The notes below the pieces were generated by a model that worked only from the letters and a program-made list of their open reading frames with translations, made no database searches and was not told the origin of the DNA. A stretch of 64,000 bases of DNA from MGBC131033 sp910585655 (GTDB taxonomy: Bacteria; Bacillota; Clostridia; Lachnospirales; Lachnospiraceae), in the NCBI GenBank assembly GCA_949502025.1, contig CATBCG010000087.1, positions 52,580 to 116,579 of the forward strand. Reading direction: 5' to 3'. Below are positions 52,837 to 61,939 of the stretch, in pieces. Positions within the stretch are counted from its first letter, which is position 1; each line of letters starts with the position of its first letter. The translations under genes were made by a program, and so were the position numbers.

Positions 52837-54165
52837 ATGGAATTGAAAGAGGCAATTCTCTCTGCCTGCAATGTGGCACCGGATCTGGTTTGGATTGATC
52901 CGGTGCTTTTTGCAGAGGAATGGCAGGAGAAAAAGGGACTCGGCGGCTGTTTTGCCGGGCTGGCAAAGCAGGTACTTGCACGAAGGAGCCGGATAGAGAA
53001 AACCGAAGAAGCAGCAGAGAAAGTGGCAGAAGAAAGCATTCGCCTGGCGTTGCGGAATGAGGTATTGAGAAAAGAGAAGGAGAAAACGGAAAAGCTGGAT
53101 ATGGTGCTGCGTTGTCGAAAGATGGCGTTTCCGCTGATGGAGTGGTTTCAGGAAAACGCCCGGATATTACGTTGGCGTTCCGAGCCTCGTCCTTATTATG
53201 TCTGGATTTCGGAAATCATGTTGCAGCAGACACGGGTAGAGGCGGTGAAGGGATATTTTGACCGTTTTATAGAAAGTCTGCCGGATATCCAGGCATTGGC
53301 AGAGTGTCCGGAAGAAAAGCTCTTAAAGCTTTGGGAGGGACTGGGATATTATAACCGGGTACGGAATCTGCAAAAGGCAGCCAGGCAGATCATAGAGGAC
53401 TATGAGGGGAAGCTGCCGGATTCCTATGAAAAGCTGCAAAAGCTTCCAGGAATCGGGAGCTATACGGCAGGAGCGATTGCCAGCATCGCTTATGGGAAGC
53501 CGGCTCCGGCAGTAGACGGAAATGTTTTGCGGGTATTAAAGCGGCTGACGGGAAGCCGGGATGATATTACAAAGCCAGCGGTAAAAAAAGAGGCAGAGCT
53601 GTTGTTCGGCGCGTTGGCAAAGTGGGTAGAACAGGCAGGAGGGAAGCCGGGGAACTTGAACCAGGCGTTGATGGAATTGGGGGCGACGGTCTGTCTGCCA
53701 AACGGAAAGCCATCCTGTGAAAACTGCCCGGTAGAAAGTTTATGCCGGATTGCCGGAACAAAGGAATGGCAGGAAATCCCGGTTAAGCCTGCAAAAAAAA
53801 GCCGTAAGATAGAGGAACGAACGGTATTTGTGATTTCGCAGGGAGAGAGAGTCGGACTTTGCAAGCGTCCGGAAAAGGGGCTGTTAGCCGGGCTTTGGGA
53901 GCTGCCCAATACAGAAAGAAAGCTTTCGCCGGAAGAGGCGGGGCAGTTTTTAGAGGAAACGCTGGGGATAGAAGCTGTAGAGCTGCTCTCTTTAGGGGAG
54001 GCGAAGCATATCTTTTCCCATGTGGAATGGCGGATGGTCGGTTATGCGGTGAAGGTGGCAGAGTATGTGAAGGTACGTTCGCCGATTCGGATGGTAACAG
54101 GGCAGGAATTGGAAAAAGAATACAGTTTGCCGTCGGCATTTGAAGCATATCGACCGGAAACTTAA
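52837..54165 (+). CDS. mutY: A/G-specific adenine glycosylase with N-terminal extension
   Basis: Removes adenine mispaired with 8-oxoguanine; 442 residues. The catalytic glutamate is in SEIMLQQTRVEAV, the helix-hairpin-helix is LPGIGSYTAGAIASIAYG and the catalytic aspartate is in PAVDGNVLRV. Four iron-sulfur cysteines (C-X7-C-X2-C-X5-C) follow in CLPNGKPSCENCP, then a NUDIX-like 8-oxoG-recognition domain from about residue 325. The first ~90 residues precede the normal MutY start and include ILSACNVAPDLVWIDPVLF and a charged helix; they are unrecognised. AAAGGAGG 7 bases before ATG 52837 supports the long form. Confidence 0.93.
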   Translation: MELKEAILSACNVAPDLVWIDPVLFAEEWQEKKGLGGCFAGLAKQVLARRSRIEKTEEAAEKVAEESIRLALRNEVLRKEKEKTEKLDMVLRCRKMAFPLMEWFQENARILRWRSEPRPYYVWISEIMLQQTRVEAVKGYFDRFIESLPDIQALAECPEEKLLKLWEGLGYYNRVRNLQKAARQIIEDYEGKLPDSYEKLQKLPGIGSYTAGAIASIAYGKPAPAVDGNVLRVLKRLTGSRDDITKPAVKKEAELLFGALAKWVEQAGGKPGNLNQALMELGATVCLPNGKPSCENCPVESLCRIAGTKEWQEIPVKPAKKSRKIEERTVFVISQGERVGLCKRPEKGLLAGLWELPNTERKLSPEEAGQFLEETLGIEAVELLSLGEAKHIFSHVEWRMVGYAVKVAEYVKVRSPIRMVTGQELEKEYSLPSAFEAYRPET

Positions 54166-54235
54166 AATTTGTTAAAACGTTTGACTTGCCGGGGTGGACA
54201 ACAAAAAAGAGAGGAGAATAGTGTGAAAAATCAGG

Positions 54236-54269
54236 CAAGGTAGTCTATATACAAACTACCTTGTTTTGT
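54236..54269 (+). terminator. Terminator after mutY
   Basis: CAAGGTAGT/ACTACCTTG perfect 9-bp stem (54236-54244 with 54255-54263) followed by TTTTGTT. Confidence 0.85.
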
Positions 54270-54542
54270 TATTGCCTCATTTCTGACAGGTGGTTATGTA
54301 TGAAAATGTGGACATGATATACTGGAAAATCCCAAAATCTTCAAAGAAATTTTACTGTCAGATTCTAGGGAAAACTGGAATGAAAAAAATAAATATAGAC
54401 TTTTTCAAAAAGTAATGGTATGTTAACGCCAGTCCGAGAGGCAGAGGCGGTTGTGGTAGTGGGCAGACCCTTGTAATAACAGCGGACTATGGCTGTCTTT
54501 GCTTTAAGGGTGAGCAAAACAAAAAGGAGAGGAGATTTCAGG
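54270..54542. other. Upstream region of the decayed binding-protein gene, duplicated at 56050-56283
   Basis: Contains GGAATGAAAAAAATAAATAT followed by AGACTTTTTCAAAAAG, which matches the region about 140 bases before the intact paralogue (GGAATGAAAAAATTAACATAGACTTTTTGAAAAAG in two parts). The duplication therefore includes upstream control sequence. No gene was seen here. Confidence 0.55.
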
Positions 54543-55911
54543 ATGAAAAAACTTAACACCAAAAAAGCTCTGGCGCTTCTTTTGGCACTTACCTTTGTGA
54601 TGTCTGCATTGGCAAGCTGTGAAAAAGGCGGAGACGACAAAGAAACAGACGCAAAACACCGACAGGTAATGAAGCAGAAGGTGAAGACCAGGCGGCAGGA
54701 GACGAGTGGAGTTGGCTGCTACCGGAGAAGAGGGAAATTTCGATTTGGCTTGCTTGGTCAAACGAATATGCCAACAGTCCGGATGATTTGTATGCAGTTA
54801 AGAAAATCGAAGAAAACACGAATGTTCATGTCAACTGGGTAACGGTATTAGGAGCGGAGGCTTCTGAAAAATTCGGTCTTTTGATGGCTTCTGGCGATTA
54901 CCCGGATATTTTAAGACAGGCAGAGGCTTATTATACAGGTGGTTTGGTACAGGCGTGTAACGACGGTGTTGTTTATGATCTGACAGAAGCAGTACCACAG
55001 TATATGCCGCATTATCAGGCGCTTCGGGAATCCAATGAAAAGCTTTCCAAAGATACTGTAACGAATGACGGCAGGATGGTATGTGTCTCCGTCAGGATTG
55101 GCTGGATGAGCTGGGTATGGAGACTCCGGTAACGATTGATGATTGGCACGATGTATTAAAGGCATTTAAGGATAATTATAATTGTGAAGCGTCTCTTTTA
55201 ATAGCTGCAAAAACAAGCTATGACAGTATGCACCATTTCCTTTCAGCCTATGGCGTGTTGGGAGAATTTTCTTACACAACGGAACCGTAAAATACGAACC
55301 ATTAGAAGAAGGCTATAAACAATGGGTACAGTTGTTCCGTGACTGGTATGGAGAAGGCTTGATCGATCCAAACTTTATCAGCAATGAGGCAGCTCTCATG
55401 CCGTCGGCTGAATATATGGGAACCCGACGTGCCGGAGCCAGCACCAACATCTGGGGCTTAACGGCAGATACTTACAAGCTGCAGGGCTATAATCAGGAGG
55501 AAAACTTCTTCCTGGCAGGTGTAACGACTCCTGTATTAAACGAAGGCGATACTGCGCAGATTGGTATGGCTACCAGTGAGCTGACCAAGGAAACCTTGTC
55601 TATGTACACTTTGGTAACAAGTGATTTTGGTCTGTACAACTGGGCGATGTTCGATCCGATGTATGAAGGGATGAGAACGTTAGAGGCTTATACTCCTTGG
55701 AATGAGTCAAAGTTTGAGAGGATGAAACCATTAAATACAACAATTTGTATACCAGTATCCAGACTCTGGTACAGGAGATACGATTAAGTTTATTACAGGA
55801 ACTAAGCCGATGGAAGAGTACGATACTTTCGTACAGGGTTTGTACAATTATGGAATCGAAGAATGTATCGGCTATAAGCAGGCGGTGTTGGATCGTTATA
55901 ACGCAAGGTAA
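54543..55911 (+). pseudogene. Extracellular solute-binding lipoprotein, decayed paralogue
   Basis: A broken copy of the gene at 56284. The signal peptide (LLALTFVMSALASC) and start are intact, but frame is lost by about codon 40. Compared with the intact copy there are: a gap of about 20 residues near 55081 (before LCLRQDWLDELG-like sequence), a frameshift near 55275, a clean loss of about 66 residues between KETLS and MYTLVTSDFG near 55600, and a loss of about 17 residues near 55725, followed by a further frameshift. The C-terminal YNAR and stop at 55909-55911 align with the intact copy. No functional protein is expected. Confidence 0.85.
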
Positions 55912-55982
55912 AAAGATTCTATATATAAAATGAGAGTTGTCAGGAGATAATCTTGACAGCTCTTGTTTTCTTTAGAGGATTT

Positions 55983-56023
55983 AGAGGAAAGTTCTCAAGG
56001 TGGGATGCACTGCGGCAGAGCGG
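55983..56023 (+). repeat. Dispersed repeat, copy F
   Basis: AGAGGAAAGTTCTCAAGGTG followed by GGATGCACTGCGGCAGAGCGG. It shares the AGGAAAGTTCTC core with copies B and C and GCACTGCGGC with copy D. Located between the broken and intact binding-protein genes. Confidence 0.6.
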
Positions 56024-56283
56024 AAAGAGATTCATTTAGTATACCGTTATACTAAAAATTATGTTATTTTTTTCATAAGTAAATGGATGAAAATACAGAC
56101 ATCCTATTATAAAATCAGGAAAATTCCACTATTTTTTCAACTTTCAGGATTTGGTGAAAAATGGAATGAAAAAATTAACATAGACTTTTTGAAAAAGGAA
56201 TTGTACCCTAAAGGCAAGTCAGCAGCAATCCATAAAGGAGAGCTTCTGCCGCAAAAATTATAAAAAGAGAGGAGAATTTTACA

Positions 56284-57981
56284 ATGAAGAAAGCAAAAAA
56301 AATACTGGTACTTCTTTTAGTATTGGCTTTTGCCATTTCTTCTCTGGCTGCTTGTACGAAAAAGGAGTCAGACAACAAAGAAAGTCAGACACAGGGGGAT
56401 AACAAAACCCCAGAGGACAACAACGACAATAATCAAGAGGGCGATACCGAAGGAGAAGACAACAACCAGACTGCCGGCGATTGGAGCTGGCCTCTTTCGG
56501 AAAAGAAAGAGCTTTCTATCTGGCTGGGTTGGTCAAACGAATATGCTAATGATCCAAATGAATTGCATTCTATTCAGAAAATTGAGGAAAATACCAACGT
56601 TCATATCAACTGGGTAACAGTATTAGGAGCAGAGGCACAAGAAAAATTTGGTCTTTTAATGGCTTCTGGTGATTATCCGGATATTTTAAGAGGAGCTGAA
56701 GCTTACTACACAGGTGGTTTGGTACAGGCATGCAACGACGGTATTATCTATGATCTGACCGAGTATGTCCCACAGTATATGCCGACTTATCAGGCTCTTC
56801 GTGCTTCCAATGAAAAGTTGGAAAAAGATACTGTAACGGACGATGGCAGAATGGTAGGCGTTTATACGATTGCTTCTAACAATGGCGTTGTAGAAGGTGA
56901 ACGTGTTTGGGACGGTTTATGTCTCCGCCAAGATTGGCTGGATGAGCTGGGTATGAAAGCTCCTGTTACCATAGATGACTGGCATGATGTATTAAAGGCA
57001 TTTAAAGACAATTATAACTGTGAAGCTCCACTGATGATCGGTGCGTTAAACGGTTATGATGTCTGCCACAACTTCCTGTCCGCTTATGGTGTTTTAGGTG
57101 AGTTCTATAATGATAACGGTACAGTAAAATACGGTCCGTTAGAAGATGGCTACAAGCAGTGGGTACAACTGTTCCGTGACTGGTATGCAGAAGGTTTAAT
57201 CGATCCAAACTTTATCAGCAACGATGCTGCTTTTACAGGTTCTGCTGAATACTTAGGAACCGGACGTGCCGGAGCTGCTGCTAATATCTGGGGTTTAACA
57301 GCGGATACTTATAAGGTTCAGGGCTATACGACAGAAGAGGATTATTTCCTGGCAGGTGTCACAACTCCGGTATTAAACGAAGGAGATACCCCACAGATTG
57401 GTTATGCAATGAGTGAGCTGACCAAGGAAACTCTGTCTATCACAACAAATTGCAAGGATGTTGAACTGGCTTGCCGTTATCTGGATTACTGGTATACCGA
57501 AGAATGTATGTTCCTGGATTCTTTGGGAATCGAAGGCGATAGCTATATAGACGACGGAGACGGAACTTATACGTTGACAGATAAGTTAAAAGAGCAGGTA
57601 TCAAGTGGACAGTATCCAAGTCTTTCTACTGCATTGTCTCTGTACACTTTGGTAACAAGTGATTTTGGCCTTTATAACTGGGCAATGTTTGATCCGATGT
57701 ACGAAGGTATGAGAACATTAGAGGCGTATGACGCATGGGATAAAGCATCTTATGATTTGATGCTGCCTCCATGTATGACAATGACAGAAGATGAGACAAT
57801 CAAGTACAACAACCTCTATACCAGTATCAAGACTTTGGTACAGGAAAATACGATTAAGTTTATTACCAGCGCTAAGCCGATGGAAGAGTACGATGCGTTT
57901 GTACAAGAGCTGTATTCTTATGGAATCGAAGAATGTATCGGATATAAGCAGGCTGCATTGGAGCGTTATAACGCAAGGTAA
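56284..57981 (+). CDS. Extracellular solute-binding lipoprotein (oligosaccharide ABC importer type)
   Basis: A 565-residue lipoprotein. Signal peptide with lipobox SLAAC (cysteine at residue 23), then an acidic Asp/Asn/Glu-rich spacer (about 28-60) and a bilobal binding domain starting LSIWLGWSNEYAND. Landmarks such as GLLMASGDYPDIL, GLCLRQDWLDELG and DDWHDVLKAFKDNY are typical of the Lachnospiraceae binding proteins of sugar importers with type I permeases (LplA/YtcQ-like). GAGAGGAG precedes the ATG. No permease or ATPase gene is adjacent, so it is an orphan; the partners must be elsewhere. It follows a decayed tandem paralogue. Confidence 0.92.
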   Translation: MKKAKKILVLLLVLAFAISSLAACTKKESDNKESQTQGDNKTPEDNNDNNQEGDTEGEDNNQTAGDWSWPLSEKKELSIWLGWSNEYANDPNELHSIQKIEENTNVHINWVTVLGAEAQEKFGLLMASGDYPDILRGAEAYYTGGLVQACNDGIIYDLTEYVPQYMPTYQALRASNEKLEKDTVTDDGRMVGVYTIASNNGVVEGERVWDGLCLRQDWLDELGMKAPVTIDDWHDVLKAFKDNYNCEAPLMIGALNGYDVCHNFLSAYGVLGEFYNDNGTVKYGPLEDGYKQWVQLFRDWYAEGLIDPNFISNDAAFTGSAEYLGTGRAGAAANIWGLTADTYKVQGYTTEEDYFLAGVTTPVLNEGDTPQIGYAMSELTKETLSITTNCKDVELACRYLDYWYTEECMFLDSLGIEGDSYIDDGDGTYTLTDKLKEQVSSGQYPSLSTALSLYTLVTSDFGLYNWAMFDPMYEGMRTLEAYDAWDKASYDLMLPPCMTMTEDETIKYNNLYTSIKTLVQENTIKFITSAKPMEEYDAFVQELYSYGIEECIGYKQAALERYNAR

Positions 57982-58030
57982 ACTTGCATACAAGATAAAC
58001 TTACGTACAAGATAAACTTATGTATAAGAG
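57980..58030. repeat. Three tandem 17-bp near-palindromic repeats
   Basis: Units AAACTTGCATACAAGAT (57980-57996), AAACTTACGTACAAGAT (57997-58013) and AAACTTATGTATAAGAG (58014-58030), each built around CTT...AAG; a weaker fourth unit follows. Confidence 0.7.
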
Positions 58031-58062
58031 AAGCTTGTATGTAAAGCTTAGGTTTTAAAATG

Positions 58063-58105
58063 AAAAACCGGTGGGAGAGAATTTCGTTTCTTCCGCCGGT
58101 TTTTT
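58063..58105. terminator. Bidirectional terminator between binding-protein gene and degV
   Basis: AAAAACCGGTGG pairs with CCGCCGGTTTTT (one wobble), A-run left and T-run right, serving both converging genes. Confidence 0.88.
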
Positions 58106-58117
58106 GTATCATTCAGC

Positions 58118-59020
58118 TTATATAGAAGCGTCATAGCGTTTTAACAGCCCTAAGCCAATCGGATATGGTCCGGTATGGACGCCGATGGTTGCGCCTATCT
58201 GGAAAATGTCGATTTGCTCGATCGTACGATACGTCTGTACGGAGGCTAACAGTTCATCCCGGAACGAGACGGCTTCCTGGTAATCGTAGCCATAGCCTAC
58301 GACAAACAGATAATCATTCGGATTTTCGCCTGTTTTTTCAAAATGCTCTTTGGTGAGAGCGAGTAGTTTTTTCTTTGCCTTTTCCCGGCTTCTCGTAATC
58401 CCGCCGGAAAAAATTTCCCCTTCCTTTAAAATAATCAGGGGCTTTAGCCCGAGCGTGCTTCCGGCAAGCCCGAGCAGTTTGCCGATTCGTCCTCCGGCTA
58501 CCAGGTAGTCAAGGCTTCCAATCGTAAAAATGATACGTCCGCTGCCTTTGATCTGTTCGAGCCTGGCGATGGTTTCCTCATAGGAAAGCCCATTTTGCCG
58601 CATACGGGCAGCCTCTAATACATAAATCCCCTGTAGGACGGTATCAACAGTGGAATCAATCACCGTAATCCGTATCGAAGGATATTCCTCCCGCACAAGC
58701 TCGGCAGCGTTCCGGGCAGAGTTATAGGAGCCGCTGAATTTGGTGGTAATACAGATACAAATGATATCGATTCCTTTAGCGGCGTAGACCTGGAAAGCTT
58801 CGATATAGTCCTCGATAGACGGCAGCGAGGATTTTGGGAAAAGCTTTGGATGATCGACCATCTGCTGGTAAAAATCCCGTACACTAACTTCCTCTAGCTC
58901 CTTTTGGTATTTTTCTCCGTCAAAGGAAACATAAAACGGTACGACGTGAATATCGTGTTGTTTGGCGATTTCTGTCCCAAGGTCGCAGGAACCGTCTGTA
59001 ATAATCTGATAATCCGGCAT
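58118..59020 (-). CDS. degV: DegV family fatty-acid-binding protein
   Basis: A 300-residue two-domain protein that binds a fatty acid and, in characterised members (FakB), presents it to the kinase FakA. The start YQIITDGSCDLG, the FPKSSLPSIEDYIE region and TTKFSGSYNSARNAA are landmarks, as is GGRIGK in the second domain. No FakA gene is in the window. ATG at 59020 follows AAAGGAG. It diverges from tatD, and each has its own promoter in the shared 166-bp gap. Confidence 0.94.
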   Translation of the reverse strand: MPDYQIITDGSCDLGTEIAKQHDIHVVPFYVSFDGEKYQKELEEVSVRDFYQQMVDHPKLFPKSSLPSIEDYIEAFQVYAAKGIDIICICITTKFSGSYNSARNAAELVREEYPSIRITVIDSTVDTVLQGIYVLEAARMRQNGLSYEETIARLEQIKGSGRIIFTIGSLDYLVAGGRIGKLLGLAGSTLGLKPLIILKEGEIFSGGITRSREKAKKKLLALTKEHFEKTGENPNDYLFVVGYGYDYQEAVSFRDELLASVQTYRTIEQIDIFQIGATIGVHTGPYPIGLGLLKRYDASI

Positions 59021-59070
59021 AAGAACACTCCTTTATAGTTTTCATTACTAGATAATATGGTATTGATATA

Positions 59071-59099
59071 ATTGTAGCTCTTTTTTGCCATAAAATCAA
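59071..59099 (-). promoter_or_regulatory. Promoter of degV
   Basis: Minus strand: -35 TTGATT (59099-59094), 17-nt spacer, -10 TACAAT (59076-59071). Confidence 0.75.
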
Positions 59100-59106
59100 G
59101 AGTATA

Positions 59107-59135
59107 TTGACAGCAACCTGCTTTTTTCGTATGAT
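59107..59135 (+). promoter_or_regulatory. Promoter of tatD
   Basis: -35 TTGACA (59107-59112), 17-nt spacer, -10 TATGAT (59130-59135). Confidence 0.82.
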
Positions 59136-59186
59136 AGAGATAATGATTTGGAAGGAAACAAAATGGGAGAAAAGAGAGGAAAAGGA

Positions 59187-59984
59187 ATGAAGACAGTTTA
59201 TTATGATATTGGATTAAATCTGTTCGGCAGACAGTTTCCCGATCCGGAAAAGATACTCCAGGACGCAGAGGCGGCAGGCATAGCCTGTATTCTGACAGGA
59301 ACCGATCCAAAGGAAAATAGAAAAATCAATGCGTTTGTGAAAAACCACGCGGCTTATGGAACTGCAGGAATCCATCCGCATAATGCCGATTCTGCGAAAA
59401 AGGAGGATTTTGAAGAAATCGAGCGAATCCTTACGGAAAATCCAAAAATAGTAGCGGTAGGAGAGTGCGGATTGGATTATGACCGTATGTTTTCAACGAA
59501 GGAGAATCAAATCCGCTGCCTGGAAAAGCATATCGTACTTGCAGAAAAGTGTAATAAACCGCTGTTTTTACATGAAAGGAGCGCTTCCGAGGAATTCGTC
59601 CGCCGTTTTAAAAAGCATAGCGATATCTGTAAAAAATCAGTGGTGCATTGTTTTACCGGAAACCGCGCGACGTTAGAACAATATTTGGAATTAGGATTTT
59701 TTATCGGTATTACCGGCTGGATTTGCGATGACCGACGGGCGAAAGAGCTGCGGGAGGCGGTAGCTGCGCTGCCGCTTGAACGGCTGCTGCTTGAGACAGA
59801 CGCGCCGTATCTGACGCCACGAAACGTACCGGGGTTGGCGCGAACGAATGTTCCGCAAAACATTGTGTACGTAGCGAGGGAGTTAGCGATTTATAAAAAA
59901 GTATCCGAACAGGAAATCATCGAACATGCCAGAGCAAATACCGAGCGTCTGTTTGGGATTACAGCCGAAAGCGTTTGTTGTTAG
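59187..59984 (+). CDS. tatD: TatD-type DNase (true TatD subgroup)
   Basis: Metal-dependent hydrolase of the TatD family, 265 residues. Landmarks: GTAGIHPHNA, AVGECGLDYDRMFST, LFLHERSA, VHCFTGN and LLLETDAPYLTPRN. The start YYDIGLNLFGRQF lacks the H-x-H pair present in YabD/YcfH-type proteins and instead matches the start of E. coli TatD (DIGVNLTSSQF). So it belongs to the 3'-5' exonuclease TatD branch, also like eukaryotic TATDN1. ATG 59187 is preferred over upstream in-frame ATGs because of AGAGGA 7 bases upstream. Confidence 0.9.
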   Translation: MKTVYYDIGLNLFGRQFPDPEKILQDAEAAGIACILTGTDPKENRKINAFVKNHAAYGTAGIHPHNADSAKKEDFEEIERILTENPKIVAVGECGLDYDRMFSTKENQIRCLEKHIVLAEKCNKPLFLHERSASEEFVRRFKKHSDICKKSVVHCFTGNRATLEQYLELGFFIGITGWICDDRRAKELREAVAALPLERLLLETDAPYLTPRNVPGLARTNVPQNIVYVARELAIYKKVSEQEIIEHARANTERLFGITAESVCC

Positions 59985-60025
59985 AGTGATAAGAAATAGA
60001 AAAAAGTAAGAGGAGTATAGAAATT

Positions 60026-61840
60026 ATGCCGCATATCGATCAAAGTAAAATCAGAAATTTTTGTATTATAGCCCATATCGACCATGGTAAATCGACGTTG
60101 GCAGACCGTATTATTGAAAAAACAGGGCTTTTGACCAGCCGTGAAATGCAAAATCAGGTGTTGGACAATATGGAGTTAGAAAGAGAGAGAGGAATCACCA
60201 TCAAGGCTCAGACCGTACGAGTCGTCTATAAAGCGCAGGATGGAGAAGAGTATATTTTCAACCTGATTGATACGCCGGGGCATGTGGATTTTAATTATGA
60301 AGTGTCGCGGAGCCTGGCTGCCTGCGAAGGAGCGATCCTTGTGGTAGACGCTGCCCAGGGAATTGAGGCGCAGACGTTAGCCAATGTCTACCTGGCTTTG
60401 GATCACAACTTGGAAATTTTACCGGTAATCAACAAAATCGATCTGCCAAGCGCCGAGCCGGAACGGGTAAAGGATGAGATTGAGGATGTTATCGGACTGG
60501 AAGCGCAGGATGCACCGTTGATTTCTGCGAAAAACGGAATCAACATTGAGGAGGTATTAGAACGGATTGTCATCCAGATCCCGGCGCCGGGAGGTGAGCG
60601 GAACAACCCGCTTCAGGCTTTGATTTTTGATTCTTTATACGATTCCTATAAAGGTGTGATTATTTTTTGCCGTATTATGGAAGGAAGCGTACGGAAGGGA
60701 ACCAAAATCCGTATGATGGCGACCGGAGCCGAGGAGGTAGTCGTCGAAGTCGGAACGTTTGGCGCCGGGCAGTTTTTCCCGTGTGAGGAGCTTTCGGCAG
60801 GAATGGTTGGCTACATTACCGCCAGCCTGAAAAATGTCAAAGACACAAGAGTAGGCGATACGGTGACAGATGCGAACCACCCATGCGCCGAGCCGCTTCC
60901 AGGCTATAAAAAGGTAACGCCGATGGTATACTGCGGGCTTTATCCGGCGGACGGCGCCAAATACCAGGATTTGCGGGACGCTCTGGACAAGCTGCAGCTA
61001 AACGACGCTGCGCTTCAGTTTGAGGCAGAGACTTCCGTGGCGCTGGGGTTTGGTTTCCGCTGCGGCTTTTTAGGGCTGCTGCATTTAGAGATTATCCAGG
61101 AACGCTTAGAGCGGGAATATGACCTTGATTTAGTGACGACTGCGCCAAGCGTTATTTATAAAGTGTATAAGACGGACGGGGAAGTGGTAGAAATCACCAA
61201 CCCGACAAATCTTCCGGACCCTTCCGAGATCGAATATATGGAGGAACCTATTGTCTCGGCGGAAATCATGGTGACAACAGAATTTGTAGGCGCGATTATG
61301 AAACTGTGCCAGGAACGGCGCGGTGTTTATTTGGGGATGGAATATATGGAGGAAACCAGGGCGCTTCTAAAGTACGATCTGCCGTTAAACGAGATCATTT
61401 ATGACTTTTTTGACGCCCTAAAATCCCGTTCCAGAGGCTATGCTTCCTTTGACTATGAGTTAAAAGGTTATCAGCAGTCTGATTTGGTCAAGCTGGATAT
61501 CTTAATCAATAGGGAAACCGTGGATGCCCTTTCCTTTATCGTCCATGGAGAAAGCGCATATGAGAGAGGACGGCGGATGTGCGAAAAGCTAAAGGAGGAA
61601 ATTCCGCGTCAGCTCTTTGAAATCCCGATCCAGGCGGCGATCGGCAGCAAAATCATTGCCAGAGAAACCGTTAAGGCGATGCGCAAGGACGTTTTGGCAA
61701 AGTGTTACGGCGGAGATATTACCAGAAAGAAAAAGCTTTTAGAAAAGCAAAAGGAAGGAAAGAAGCGGATGCGCCAGGTAGGGAACGTAGAGATTCCGCA
61801 AAAGGCGTTTATGAGCGTACTCAAGCTGGACGATGATTGA
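60026..61840 (+). CDS. lepA: Elongation factor 4 (LepA)
   Basis: Ribosome-associated GTPase that back-translocates or assists 30S biogenesis; 604 residues, the usual length. GTPase motifs: AHIDHGKSTLADRI, the switch region RERGITIKAQTV, DTPGHVDF and NKIDLPSA. The LepA-specific C-terminal domain ends with GGDITRKKKLLEKQKEGKKRMRQVG. AGAGGAG precedes the ATG. It is followed by hemW as in other Firmicutes, but spoIIP, the usual upstream neighbour, is far away. Confidence 0.98.
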   Translation: MPHIDQSKIRNFCIIAHIDHGKSTLADRIIEKTGLLTSREMQNQVLDNMELERERGITIKAQTVRVVYKAQDGEEYIFNLIDTPGHVDFNYEVSRSLAACEGAILVVDAAQGIEAQTLANVYLALDHNLEILPVINKIDLPSAEPERVKDEIEDVIGLEAQDAPLISAKNGINIEEVLERIVIQIPAPGGERNNPLQALIFDSLYDSYKGVIIFCRIMEGSVRKGTKIRMMATGAEEVVVEVGTFGAGQFFPCEELSAGMVGYITASLKNVKDTRVGDTVTDANHPCAEPLPGYKKVTPMVYCGLYPADGAKYQDLRDALDKLQLNDAALQFEAETSVALGFGFRCGFLGLLHLEIIQERLEREYDLDLVTTAPSVIYKVYKTDGEVVEITNPTNLPDPSEIEYMEEPIVSAEIMVTTEFVGAIMKLCQERRGVYLGMEYMEETRALLKYDLPLNEIIYDFFDALKSRSRGYASFDYELKGYQQSDLVKLDILINRETVDALSFIVHGESAYERGRRMCEKLKEEIPRQLFEIPIQAAIGSKIIARETVKAMRKDVLAKCYGGDITRKKKLLEKQKEGKKRMRQVGNVEIPQKAFMSVLKLDDD

Positions 61841-61939
61841 TCCGAAAAGAAGAAAACCTATCGGGGATAAAAGTCAGAGGCGTAAGCCATTAGCACGACT
61901 GGGCAGTTGTTGACAGCAAAAGATGGGAGGGATAGGAAT

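Noticed and set aside
57980..58030. CRISPR array
   Set aside because: Units of 17 bp are directly adjacent with no spacers, and no cas genes are present.
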